From Bacteroidaceae bacterium (lineage in GTDB: Bacteria > Bacteroidota > Bacteroidia > Bacteroidales > Bacteroidaceae), in NCBI GenBank assembly GCA_017650105.1, contig JAGCFO010000026.1, positions 62,001 to 126,000 of the forward strand: a stretch of 64,000 nt of DNA, given 5' to 3'. Under the pieces are notes generated by a model. It ran no database searches and was not told the DNA's origin. It saw only the letters and a program-made list of their open reading frames with translations. Within the stretch, counting starts at the first letter, position 1. Every line of letters starts with the position of its first letter. Of this stretch, positions 25,817-34,191 are shown piece after piece. A program made the translations under genes and the position numbers.

Positions 25817-26623
25817 ATGAAGACATTTGTTTCTCCCGGTTCTTGGTTCTCTTTTCAGTATCCCGATTCGTGGTGCGAGTTTGAGGAACAATCCGACGGG
25901 TTCCTGTTCTATGACCCCGACGAGTGGAAAGGCAATTTCCGTATTCAGGCTTGGCGTGACGTGAGAAAGAGTTACGGTAAGGCGTGTGTGGAAGATGAAG
26001 TGCGAAACGGGGGAGCTAGGCTGACGAAAGTGGGAACGTGGCAGGCAGCCAAGTCGGAGGAGTCTTTTGTGGAGGAAGGGCTGGCTTACACCAATCACTA
26101 CTGGCTGGTAGGTTTCGAAAACACGTGCGTGGAATGCACTTATACCGTACAGAAAGGCTTTCCCTGCAGCTTGGGAGAGCAGTTGGTGGCTTCTCTGAAA
26201 ATCAATAGCATTGATGCTTTCTTCAGCGATTGCCTCATTCCTGTTCGATTGGCTGAGATGACTGAGATTGACAACGCATGCTCTCAGCTGGAGCGAATAG
26301 CCAAAAAGGCTTACAAACTTCAGTTCAAGGATTTCAACCAGAGCCTTGAGGTGCTGCAGAGATTGGTTGATGGTAACGAGTTGAAACAGTTCGGAGCAGA
26401 AGCAAACGTGATGTTGGGCCTGGCGGTTTGTGCTTTGGTTGCTGAGAACGTGGATGGGTATGAGTGGCGCACTTATATAAATAGGAAGGAGGAGAAGCCC
26501 GTTTTGGTGAAGGACAACATTCTCTCTGCCGATCCGCATGCACTCTTTGCGCCTTCTTTGTCAGGCGCAAACGTGTCAGACGCTGTGGAAAAAATACTTC
26601 TTTCTGCGAAGAAGAAGGATTAA
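25817..26623 (+). CDS. DUF3805-like protein
   Basis: A 268-residue cytoplasmic protein, no signal peptide. The first half ([20 protein letters not shown], then IQAWRD) has the alternating strand pattern of the DUF3805 domain, and the second half is helical. The family is restricted mainly to Bacteroidetes and has no known function. The gene is convergent with engB and the two stop codons overlap by 4 bases. Confidence 0.75.
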   Translation: MKTFVSPGSWFSFQYPDSWCEFEEQSDGFLFYDPDEWKGNFRIQAWRDVRKSYGKACVEDEVRNGGARLTKVGTWQAAKSEESFVEEGLAYTNHYWLVGFENTCVECTYTVQKGFPCSLGEQLVASLKINSIDAFFSDCLIPVRLAEMTEIDNACSQLERIAKKAYKLQFKDFNQSLEVLQRLVDGNELKQFGAEANVMLGLAVCALVAENVDGYEWRTYINRKEEKPVLVKDNILSADPHALFAPSLSGANVSDAVEKILLSAKKKD

Positions 26624-27222
26624 GTTTTCAGGCTTTTGTTTATCTGATCGATGTAGTTCAAGATTTCATCCCGTCCTGTCTTTTTCTCAGATGACGTGAT
26701 GAAGTAGGGAGGAAGCTCCTCCCATTGCTCGGACAGCTTTTCTAGATAGGCTTTGACATTTGCATTCAGTCGTTGAAACCCCAGTTTGTCAGCTTTCGTG
26801 AAGACGATGGAGAAGGGCACTCCGTTTTCCCCAAGCCATTCGATAAACTGCAAGTCGATTTCCATCGGAGCGTGCCTGCTGTCGATGAGGAGGAAAAGAT
26901 TTGTCATCTGTTCCCTGCCCAATATGTAGTCTTCGATAATTTTTCGTAGCCGTTCTCTGTCGTCCCCTCCCCGTCGTGCAAATCCGTATCCGGGCAAGTC
27001 GACGAGATACCACTGCTCGTTTACGAGAAAATGGTTGATAAGCATCGTCTTGCCGGGCGTTGAAGATGTCATTGCCAGTTTTGGCTTGCGTGTCAACATA
27101 TTAATAAGGCTTGATTTCCCTACGTTTGAACGCCCTATGAAGGCATACTCGGGCAGATTGCCTTGGGGACATTTGCGGAAGTCGGTATTGCTGATGACGA
27201 ATGTGGCGCTTTTTATTTCCAT
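26620..27222 (-). CDS. engB: Ribosome biogenesis GTPase EngB/YsxC
   Basis: 200 residues, a full-length TRAFAC GTPase. G1 is [10 protein letters not shown]2 is in [10 protein letters not shown]3 is [10 protein letters not shown]4 is FTKADKLG, and G5 lies near FITSSEKK. EngB is an essential large-subunit assembly factor. It is single in its transcription unit with its own promoter divergent from recR. Confidence 0.96.
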   Translation of the reverse strand: MEIKSATFVISNTDFRKCPQGNLPEYAFIGRSNVGKSSLINMLTRKPKLAMTSSTPGKTMLINHFLVNEQWYLVDLPGYGFARRGGDDRERLRKIIEDYILGREQMTNLFLLIDSRHAPMEIDLQFIEWLGENGVPFSIVFTKADKLGFQRLNANVKAYLEKLSEQWEELPPYFITSSEKKTGRDEILNYIDQINKSLKT

Positions 27223-27262
27223 AATATTTTAAAGAGGAGAGGGCGTAATTGTTTTTTCTGCA

Positions 27263-27270
27263 CAAAGATA
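27263..27270 (-). promoter_or_regulatory. engB promoter, -7 box
   Basis: TATCTTTG on the minus strand, 41 bases upstream of engB. Confidence 0.65.
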
Positions 27271-27293
27271 ATACTTTTTTCCTATAAAATAAC

Positions 27294-27301
27294 TATCTTT
27301 G
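27294..27301 (+). promoter_or_regulatory. recR operon promoter, -7 box
   Basis: TATCTTTG on the plus strand, 26 bases before recR; back to back with the engB promoter. Confidence 0.65.
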
Positions 27302-27326
27302 TCCTCCAGAAAAAGAAAATGACTGT

Positions 27327-27950
27327 ATGGCTATAGAACAGTACTCGTCTGCTTTGCTGGAAAAAGCTGTCAATGAGTTTGCAAAACTGCCTGGAATAGG
27401 GCGCAAGACGGCACTCCGCCTTGTCCTTCATCTCCTTAGGCAGCCGGCATCGGAGGCGGAGGCTTTTGGTAATGCAATTATTTCGCTTCGGGCCAACGTG
27501 AGGTACTGTAAAGTGTGTCATAACATTTCCGATACCGAAGTCTGCGAGATATGTTCCAATGCCAGTCGCGACTCTTCTCTGGTGTGTGTGGTTGAAACGG
27601 TGCGCGATGTGATAGCGATAGAGAATACGGGAGTCTATCGCGGACTGTATCATGTGCTCGGAGGGGTGATTTCGCCTATGGACGGTGTGGGTCCGGCTGA
27701 CTTGGAGATAGACAGCCTTGTCGAAAGAGTGCAGAATAACGAGATAAGTGAGGTGATATTTGCCCTCAGCTCAACGATGGAGGGCGATACCACTAATTTC
27801 TATATCTATCGCAAGCTTTCCCAGTTTGACGTGAAGTTGTCTGTGCTCTCGCGTGGACTTTCCGTAGGGGATGAATTGCAATATACCGATGAGGCGACAT
27901 TGGGACGTTCTCTCATTAACAGGACTCCTTTCAAGGGAGTGCGCATTTAA
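27327..27950 (+). CDS. recR: Recombination protein RecR
   Basis: 207 residues. Helix-hairpin-helix segment [20 protein letters not shown], a four-cysteine zinc finger ([16 protein letters not shown]) and a Toprim domain ([18 protein letters not shown], then [19 protein letters not shown]). RecR acts with RecO in loading RecA at gaps. It is the first of four closely spaced genes (recR, membrane protein, GT2, GNAT). Confidence 0.97.
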   Translation: MAIEQYSSALLEKAVNEFAKLPGIGRKTALRLVLHLLRQPASEAEAFGNAIISLRANVRYCKVCHNISDTEVCEICSNASRDSSLVCVVETVRDVIAIENTGVYRGLYHVLGGVISPMDGVGPADLEIDSLVERVQNNEISEVIFALSSTMEGDTTNFYIYRKLSQFDVKLSVLSRGLSVGDELQYTDEATLGRSLINRTPFKGVRI

Positions 27951-27960
27951 GGTTTTTATA

Positions 27961-28476
27961 ATGAGCGATAGGAAAATATTATTTCGTTTACGAATAGAAT
28001 TCATTGCCTACATTCTGTTGGCAGCATTGTTGGTTTGTCTCTACGAGTTTGACGTCTTCCCCAAAGGCACGTTGGCAGGGAATACGACTGCCGTGTATGT
28101 GCTGGAGTGCGTAGGAATCATGCTTACCGTAATTTTCATTCCTTTGGCGTTGAAAAGTTTCCATCTGGCACTCCAGCGGATTGCAGACAGGGAAGAGAAG
28201 GAGCATCGCCGATTGTACGTTAGGTGGAACGAGATACGCCTGGCAATGTTTGTTGTCGTAGTCTTGATAAATATCTCCGTTTATTACGTTACTTCGAGAG
28301 ACACGTGCGGTTATTGTGCCATCATAGGTGCTATTGCCTCCCTTTTCTGTTGGCCTCCTACCCAGAAGGGCTTGGAAGCCGACTTGACGCCTGTTGAAGT
28401 GACGCAGGAAGTTGGGAAAGAGGGCGAAGACAACGCTTCTCCTCAAGATGAGGCAAAGCCCGAAGGGCAGGATTAA
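27961..28476 (+). CDS. Hypothetical membrane protein
   Basis: 171 residues from the ATG at 27961, 10 bases after recR; the longer reading would overlap recR heavily. Hydrophobic segments lie at about 14-30, 44-64, 98-115 and 121-138, and the C-terminal 30 residues are Glu/Asp/Pro-rich and probably cytoplasmic. I do not recognise a family. The tight spacing indicates transcription with recR and the glycosyltransferase. Confidence 0.75.
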   Translation: MSDRKILFRLRIEFIAYILLAALLVCLYEFDVFPKGTLAGNTTAVYVLECVGIMLTVIFIPLALKSFHLALQRIADREEKEHRRLYVRWNEIRLAMFVVVVLINISVYYVTSRDTCGYCAIIGAIASLFCWPPTQKGLEADLTPVEVTQEVGKEGEDNASPQDEAKPEGQD

Positions 28477-28487
28477 ACATTCAGGCT

Positions 28488-29666
28488 ATGGACTTGTCAA
28501 TCATCATCGTCAACTACAACGTGCGTGCCTATCTGGAGCAATGCCTCCGTTCGGTATTCGCTTCGCGTTGTGTGCTTGACTTTGAGGTTTATGTCGTTGA
28601 CAACCATTCTACCGACGGCTCGGTAGCCTACCTTAAGGGGCTTTATCCTCAAGTCCACTTTATCGAGAATGACGAAAACCTGGGATTCGCCCGGGCAAAC
28701 AACGAAGCCATTCGTTGCTCACAGGGGCGTTACGTCTTGCTGCTCAACCCCGACACAATCATCACGGAGCACACTTTGGTTGACTGTGTGTCGTATCTCG
28801 ATACTCGTCCCGACGCAGGAGGACTGGGCACTTATATGCTTCGCACCGATGGCTCTTTTGCGTACGAGAGTCGTCGGGGGCTTCCCACTCCGTTTGTCGC
28901 TTTCTGCAAGATGTCGGGGCTGTGTAAGATGTTCCCTCATTCCCGCTTGTTCGGCAAGTACTACATGCGTTACCTGAACGAGATGGAAGAGAGTGAGATA
29001 GAGGTAATCTCGGGCGCTTTTATGATGCTCCGCCGAAGCGCGTTGGAAAATGTTGGACTGCTTGATGAGGCTTTCTTCATGTATGGAGAAGACATCGACC
29101 TGTCGTATCGCTTGCTGAAGGGCGGATTCAAAAACTATTACATCCCTTCTCCCATCCTGCACTACAAAGGTGAAAGCACCGAGAAGAGCTCCTTCCGCTA
29201 TGTCTATACTTTCTATAATGCGATGCAGCTTTTCTTCAACAAGCACTACAAGCGGTATAAGTTGCTTATCTGGCTGCCGATAAGTATGGCTATATGGATT
29301 CAGTCGGGAGCGACTTACCTTCGCAATCAGTTCAGGCACAACAAGAAAACGGAGAAGAGCATAGTCTATACTTGCGCTGTTGTCGCTCCGGCAGAGTCGC
29401 AACCCAAGATACGCGCCTTGCTCGAGAAAGCATATCCCGGCTTGCCTCACGTTTTCATTGAAGGGACGGAGGAAACACTCCCGCAAGGGCATCTCGGCTA
29501 TATGGAGAGCTTGGGAAACGTGAATATGGTGGTGTATGATGTCGATAGCTACTCTTTCGGCACTATGCTTGACAATCTTGCATCCACTCCTGAGCACACC
29601 CTTCGTCTGGGAACGTACAGCTCGCGTACGGGCTTAGTGATTAACGAATCTTCTGTTTTGTCTTAA
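28488..29666 (+). CDS. Family 2 glycosyltransferase
   Basis: 392 residues. The GT-A fold is recognisable from SIIIVNYNVRAYLEQCLRSV at the start, VVDNHSTDGS, GFARANNEAI, LLLNPDTII (the DxD-like metal site) and GLLDEAFFMYGEDIDLSYRL. This is the pattern of rhamnosyltransferase-like GT2 enzymes. After about residue 260 there is an extra C-terminal region of about 130 residues, possibly with membrane-associated helices. Donor and acceptor cannot be told from sequence. Third gene of the recR operon. Confidence 0.88.
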   Translation: MDLSIIIVNYNVRAYLEQCLRSVFASRCVLDFEVYVVDNHSTDGSVAYLKGLYPQVHFIENDENLGFARANNEAIRCSQGRYVLLLNPDTIITEHTLVDCVSYLDTRPDAGGLGTYMLRTDGSFAYESRRGLPTPFVAFCKMSGLCKMFPHSRLFGKYYMRYLNEMEESEIEVISGAFMMLRRSALENVGLLDEAFFMYGEDIDLSYRLLKGGFKNYYIPSPILHYKGESTEKSSFRYVYTFYNAMQLFFNKHYKRYKLLIWLPISMAIWIQSGATYLRNQFRHNKKTEKSIVYTCAVVAPAESQPKIRALLEKAYPGLPHVFIEGTEETLPQGHLGYMESLGNVNMVVYDVDSYSFGTMLDNLASTPEHTLRLGTYSSRTGLVINESSVLS

Positions 29667-29668
29667 CT

Positions 29669-30187
29669 ATGGATAGTGTTTTTCCCGCGTTGTCTTTCCG
29701 AGCCCCCGAGCCCGAGGACCTGGATTTCCTGTATCGGATTGAGAATGACACGGCTGTATGGCCCATCTCAGAGTGCATGATGCCCTATTCGCGCTATGCC
29801 TTGAGGGAGTATATCGCCAAATGCAATACGGACTTTTTTGCGGAAAAGCAGCTTCGCCTGATGGTAGAAATGGAAGGTGAGAGGCAGCCTGTCGCAATCG
29901 TGGATTTGTTTGACTTCCATCCGCTCGACGGAAGGGCTGAACTGGGAGTGATAGTCGATCCAACCTTCCGAAACAGGGGAATAGGGGAGAGGGCTGTTGC
30001 TATGCTCTGCGAATATGCCTCGAAAGTGCTGGGATTGCGGATGCTTGCCGGAACTGTCCTGCGGGATAACGATTGGAGCTGTAATATGCTGTTAAAGAAT
30101 GGCTTCCTGAGGGTGGCAACTCTTCCCGAGTGGGTTGTTGTGAAAGGGAAAGCATGCGATTTGGACGTGTTCCAAAAAAAAATGTAA
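29669..30187 (+). CDS. GNAT-family acetyltransferase
   Basis: 172 residues with the GNAT acetyl-CoA site (GVIVDPTFRNRGIGERAVAML, with the R/QxxGxG pattern as RNRGIG). Closest in style to the RimJ/SpeG-like group that begins with a LSFRAPEPEDLDFLYRIEND segment. The substrate is unknown. It starts 2 bases after the GT2 stop, the last gene of the recR operon. Confidence 0.88.
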   Translation: MDSVFPALSFRAPEPEDLDFLYRIENDTAVWPISECMMPYSRYALREYIAKCNTDFFAEKQLRLMVEMEGERQPVAIVDLFDFHPLDGRAELGVIVDPTFRNRGIGERAVAMLCEYASKVLGLRMLAGTVLRDNDWSCNMLLKNGFLRVATLPEWVVVKGKACDLDVFQKKM

Positions 30188-30204
30188 AAAAAAGTCGCAA
30201 AACG

Positions 30205-30235
30205 TTTGTCAGTACGAAAAAATCTCGTACCTTTG
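30205..30235 (+). promoter_or_regulatory. tRNA-Asp promoter
   Basis: TTTG (30205-30208), a 19-base spacer and TACCTTTG (30228-30235), about 58 bases before the tRNA. Confidence 0.8.
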
Positions 30236-30293
30236 CAACCGCAATTCAAGCAGAATTGAATTGAAATAGCGTTTTCATAATAGTATTTATATT

Positions 30294-30367
30294 GGTGTGT
30301 TAGTTCAGCTGGTTAGAATGCCTGCCTGTCACGCAGGAGGTCACGGGTTCGAGTCCCGTACACACCG
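30294..30367 (+). tRNA. tRNA-Asp (anticodon GTC)
   Basis: The acceptor stem GGTGTGT/ACACACC is perfect. The anticodon stem CCTGC/GCAGG frames the loop CTGTCAC with anticodon GTC, and the T arm is CGGGTTCGAGTCCCG. The 3' CCA is not encoded (CGCAG follows). 74 bases. Confidence 0.97.
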
Positions 30368-30373
30368 CAGAAG

Positions 30374-30408
30374 AAGGGGAGTCGTGAGATTCCCCTCCTT
30401 TTGTTTTT
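30374..30408 (+). terminator. Terminator of tRNA-Asp
   Basis: AGGGGA-GTC pairs with GAT-TCCCCT around GTGA and is followed by CCTTTTGTTTTT. Confidence 0.75.
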
Positions 30409-30490
30409 ATACGGCAGGATGTTGCTTTTGATAGATTTACTTCCAAAATCACTCAAAGAAAGAATCAGGAAATATGCTTAGCTAAAAATA

Positions 30491-30615
30491 TGATATGAAG
30501 AAGGGAAAAATTTTTTCCCTTCTTCATATCACGATATTTGTTCTCCAAAAAAATTTTTCCCTTCTCCAAAAAAAATTATTCTTTCTTCAAAAATTTTTTT
30601 TCTTTCTTCATATCG
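30491..30615. repeat. Modular intergenic repeat, copy 5 (palindromic form)
   Basis: The GATATGAAGAAGGGAAAAA module (30492-30510) is followed after one T by its exact complement (30512-30530), a 19-bp-arm palindrome. Then come inverted-orientation modules TTTGTTCTCC, TTTTCCCTTCTCC and TTATTCTTTCTTC. Confidence 0.85.
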
Positions 30616-30783
30616 GAAGAAGGTTTGCGCTTATCGCTTTCATGCGAAAGCGCTGTTCACGATTGAAGGATTTTTTTGCCTGTTGCCCAAAGGAGCCTAG
30701 TTCCTTTGCCATTTTCTTTCGTCTCTTTTTTTCTGATTCGCTTGGCAGTATGAGGCAATGCTTCCAGATGGCCTGGAAAGTAA

Positions 30784-30813
30784 ACAGAGCCGCATCTTTC
30801 GGTGCGGCTCTGT
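30784..30813 (-). terminator. gapA terminator
   Basis: ACAGAGCCGCA pairs perfectly with TGCGGCTCTGT around an 8-base loop; on the minus strand TTTAC follows, a short T run. Confidence 0.75.
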
Positions 30814-30831
30814 CTGTAAAACGCGGAATGA

Positions 30832-31842
<1,011 letters not shown>

Positions 31843-31907
31843 TTAAGGTGTTATTTAATTAAGTACAATTTTCGTAGTCAAGTTTCCTTTTTCTTTGAAA
31901 AACCGCG

Positions 31908-31915
31908 CAAAATTA
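31908..31915 (-). promoter_or_regulatory. gapA promoter, -7 box
   Basis: TAATTTTG followed by C on the minus strand, about 78 bases before the gapA start. Confidence 0.68.
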
Positions 31916-31927
31916 ATAAAATCTTTT

Positions 31928-31935
31928 TATATTTG
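31928..31935 (+). promoter_or_regulatory. guaA promoter, -7 box
   Basis: TATATTTG followed by C on the plus strand, 30 bases before the guaA TTG start. Confidence 0.68.
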
Positions 31936-31965
31936 CACCATCTTATTCATTAAAAAGATTAAAAT

Positions 31966-33507
31966 TTGACGCAGAAAATTATAATCCTTGATTTTGGCTC
32001 CCAAACTACCCAGCTTATTGCCCGGAGAGTGAGGGAACTGAACACGTATTGCGAGATTGTTCCCTACAACAAATTTCCGGAAGACGATGCCGACGTCATC
32101 GGTGTCATCTTGTCGGGGAGTCCTTTCTCCGTCTACGATCAAAAAGCCTTCAAGGTGGATCTGAGGATGTTGCAGGGGCGGTTCCCTCTTCTGGGAATAT
32201 GCTATGGGGCGCAGTTCATATCCTTCTTCAACGGAGGTAGCGTGGAGCCGGCAGGGACTCGCGAATACGGGAGGGCCCTTCTTTCGAAAGTAGATTCTGA
32301 GGATATTCTCCTGAAGAATGTGGAAGTCGGAAGCCAGGTCTGGATGAGTCACGGAGATTCCATCACTTCTGTTCCAGATGGCTTCAAGGTGATTGCGTCG
32401 ACGGACAAAGTGCCCATTGCTGCCTACAGAATCAACGGGCAAAAGACGTGGGGCGTGCAGTTTCACCCCGAGGTCCATCATTCGGAAATCGGAGGGCAGC
32501 TGTTGAAGAATTTTGTGGTTGATATCTGCAAATCGGCGCAGGACTGGAGTGCTTCTTCATTCGTTGACCAAACCGTAGAGGCGCTGCGTAAACAGTTGGG
32601 AAACGATAAAGTGGTCTTGGGGCTCAGCGGAGGAGTTGACTCATCGGTAGCTGCCGTGCTGTTGAACCGCGCTGTGGGCAAGAACCTGACGTGCATCTTT
32701 GTGAATCACGGACTTCTTCGCAAGAATGAATACGCCGACGTCCTTCGTGACTATGAAGGACTTGGGCTGAATGTGATAGGTGTTGATGCTTCGGCGAAAT
32801 TCTTTAGCGAGTTGGCAGGCGTTTCGGAGCCCGAGCGTAAGCGCAAAATCATCGGTAAGGGATTTATTGATGTCTTTGAAGAGGAGTCCCGTAAGTTGAA
32901 AGACGTGAAGTGGCTCGCGCAAGGCACAATTTATCCCGACTGCATAGAGTCACTGTCAATCACGGGGATGGTTATAAAAAGTCATCACAACGTAGGGGGA
33001 CTGCCCGAGAAGATGAACCTGAAGCTGTGCGAGCCTTTGCGTCGTTTGTTCAAAGACGAAGTACGAAGCGTCGGAAGGCAGCTGGGCATGCCGGAGCATC
33101 TTATCAAGCGTCATCCGTTCCCAGGCCCCGGGCTTGCGGTACGAATACTCGGTGACATCACTCCCGAGAAGGTCTCCATCTTGCAAGAAGCTGACGACAT
33201 ATTCATCAGAGGTTTGCGCGACTGGAGGGATGAAAATGGTGTGCCCCTCTACGACAGAGTGTGGCAAGCGGGTGCCGTGCTGCTACCCGTTCAGAGCGTG
33301 GGAGTGATGGGAGACGAAAGAACCTACGAACGTGCTGTCGTGCTTCGCGCAGTAACTAGCGTTGACGCGATGACTGTCGACTGGGCAAAACTTCCTTACG
33401 AATTCCTTTCGAAGGTTTCGAATGATATTATAAATAAGGTAAAAGGGGTGAACCGCGTTGTCTACGACATCTCGTCGAAGCCCCCGGCTACGATAGAATG
33501 GGAATAA
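31966..33507 (+). CDS. guaA: GMP synthase (glutamine-hydrolysing), TTG start
   Basis: 513 residues converting XMP to GMP. The class I amidotransferase domain (about 1-195) has the nucleophile in GICYGAQF and the HPEV histidine. The ATP pyrophosphatase P-loop is [11 protein letters not shown], and the C-terminal dimerisation domain ends in KPPATIEWE. The start is a TTG: an in-frame TAA lies two codons upstream at 31960 and no ATG or GTG occurs before the conserved [17 protein letters not shown] segment. It is probably transcribed with the small HAD gene 21 bases downstream. Confidence 0.96.
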   Translation: MTQKIIILDFGSQTTQLIARRVRELNTYCEIVPYNKFPEDDADVIGVILSGSPFSVYDQKAFKVDLRMLQGRFPLLGICYGAQFISFFNGGSVEPAGTREYGRALLSKVDSEDILLKNVEVGSQVWMSHGDSITSVPDGFKVIASTDKVPIAAYRINGQKTWGVQFHPEVHHSEIGGQLLKNFVVDICKSAQDWSASSFVDQTVEALRKQLGNDKVVLGLSGGVDSSVAAVLLNRAVGKNLTCIFVNHGLLRKNEYADVLRDYEGLGLNVIGVDASAKFFSELAGVSEPERKRKIIGKGFIDVFEEESRKLKDVKWLAQGTIYPDCIESLSITGMVIKSHHNVGGLPEKMNLKLCEPLRRLFKDEVRSVGRQLGMPEHLIKRHPFPGPGLAVRILGDITPEKVSILQEADDIFIRGLRDWRDENGVPLYDRVWQAGAVLLPVQSVGVMGDERTYERAVVLRAVTSVDAMTVDWAKLPYEFLSKVSNDIINKVKGVNRVVYDISSKPPATIEWE

Positions 33508-33528
33508 TAACTAAGCTAAATATAGAAA

Positions 33529-33951
33529 ATGGTCATAGCAGTAGATTTTGACGGGACGATAGTTGAAGATCGCTACCCGGATATAGGGCGCGAGATCCCT
33601 TTCGCTACGGATACGTTGCGCATGCTTATTGAAAAGCGGCATCGGCTTATTCTTTGGACGGTGCGCGAAGGAAGTTGTTTGGAAGAAGCTTTGGCTTGGT
33701 GCAAGGAGCGGGGTGTAGAGTTCTATGCCGTGAATCGCGACTTTCCTGAGGAGAGAGGAGTGCACGACACTTATTCGCGGAAAATCAAAGCCGACGTGTT
33801 CATTGACGACAGAAACGTAGGGGGCATCCCCGATTGGGGCGTCATCTACCGTATGCTTACAGAGCAGAAGTCCTACAGGGAGATTCTTTTGGAGCAACTC
33901 ACTTCTGAGGTTGATATGCCGAAGAAGAAACGTTTCAAGTTGTTTGGGTAA
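33529..33951 (+). CDS. Small HAD-family hydrolase (BT0820-like)
   Basis: 140 residues. HAD motif I is VDFDGTIVED and the C-terminal acidic motif is FIDDRNVGG; there is no cap domain, so it is a minimal HAD enzyme. It resembles the structurally studied Bacteroides protein BT0820, whose substrate is not established. The C-terminus is basic (PKKKRFKLFG). Probably co-transcribed with guaA and ended by a strong terminator. Confidence 0.87.
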   Translation: MVIAVDFDGTIVEDRYPDIGREIPFATDTLRMLIEKRHRLILWTVREGSCLEEALAWCKERGVEFYAVNRDFPEERGVHDTYSRKIKADVFIDDRNVGGIPDWGVIYRMLTEQKSYREILLEQLTSEVDMPKKKRFKLFG

Positions 33952-33970
33952 ACAATCAAGAGTAAAAGCA

Positions 33971-34005
33971 AGAGGGGAGGATTTTGCATCCTCCCCTCTG
34001 TTTTT
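33971..34005 (+). terminator. Intrinsic terminator after the HAD gene
   Basis: AGAGGGGAGGAT and ATCCTCCCCTCT are perfect complements with a 5-base loop, followed by GTTTTTG. Confidence 0.9.
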
Positions 34006-34038
34006 GTTATGTTTCTTTTGTTTTTCTTTCTTCAGCGG

Positions 34039-34143
34039 AAATTATGGAGAAGGGAAAATTCCGAATGAAGAAGGAATCTCGCGATATGAAGAAGGAATCT
34101 CGCGGTATGAAGAAGGGAAAAATTTTTATGAAGAAAGCATAAT
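34039..34143 (+). repeat. Modular intergenic repeat, copy 6
   Basis: Begins AATTATGGAG (34040) and ends AAGCATAAT (34135-34143), so both inverted termini are visible. Inside are AGAAGGGAAAATTC, then three successive ATGAAGAAGG units separated by AATCTCGCG, then GGGAAAAATTTTTATGAAG. Confidence 0.85.
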
Positions 34144-34191
34144 CGGTTTTCGGTAATGCTCCTTCGGGTTTGCTTCTACATGCGCAGATTA

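Larger units (their letters stand above)
30409..30831. other. Gene-free region between tRNA-Asp and gapA
   Basis: It holds repeat copy 5 (30491-30615) and the gapA terminator (30784-30813). Elsewhere I see nothing; the plus-strand ORF at 30495-30842 is read through the repeat and is not supported. Confidence 0.6.

Noticed and set aside
30491..30615. CRISPR array suspected from repeated modules
   Set aside because: Units are unequal, spacers are not unique sequences of constant length, and the same modules recur at ten separate loci with no cas genes.
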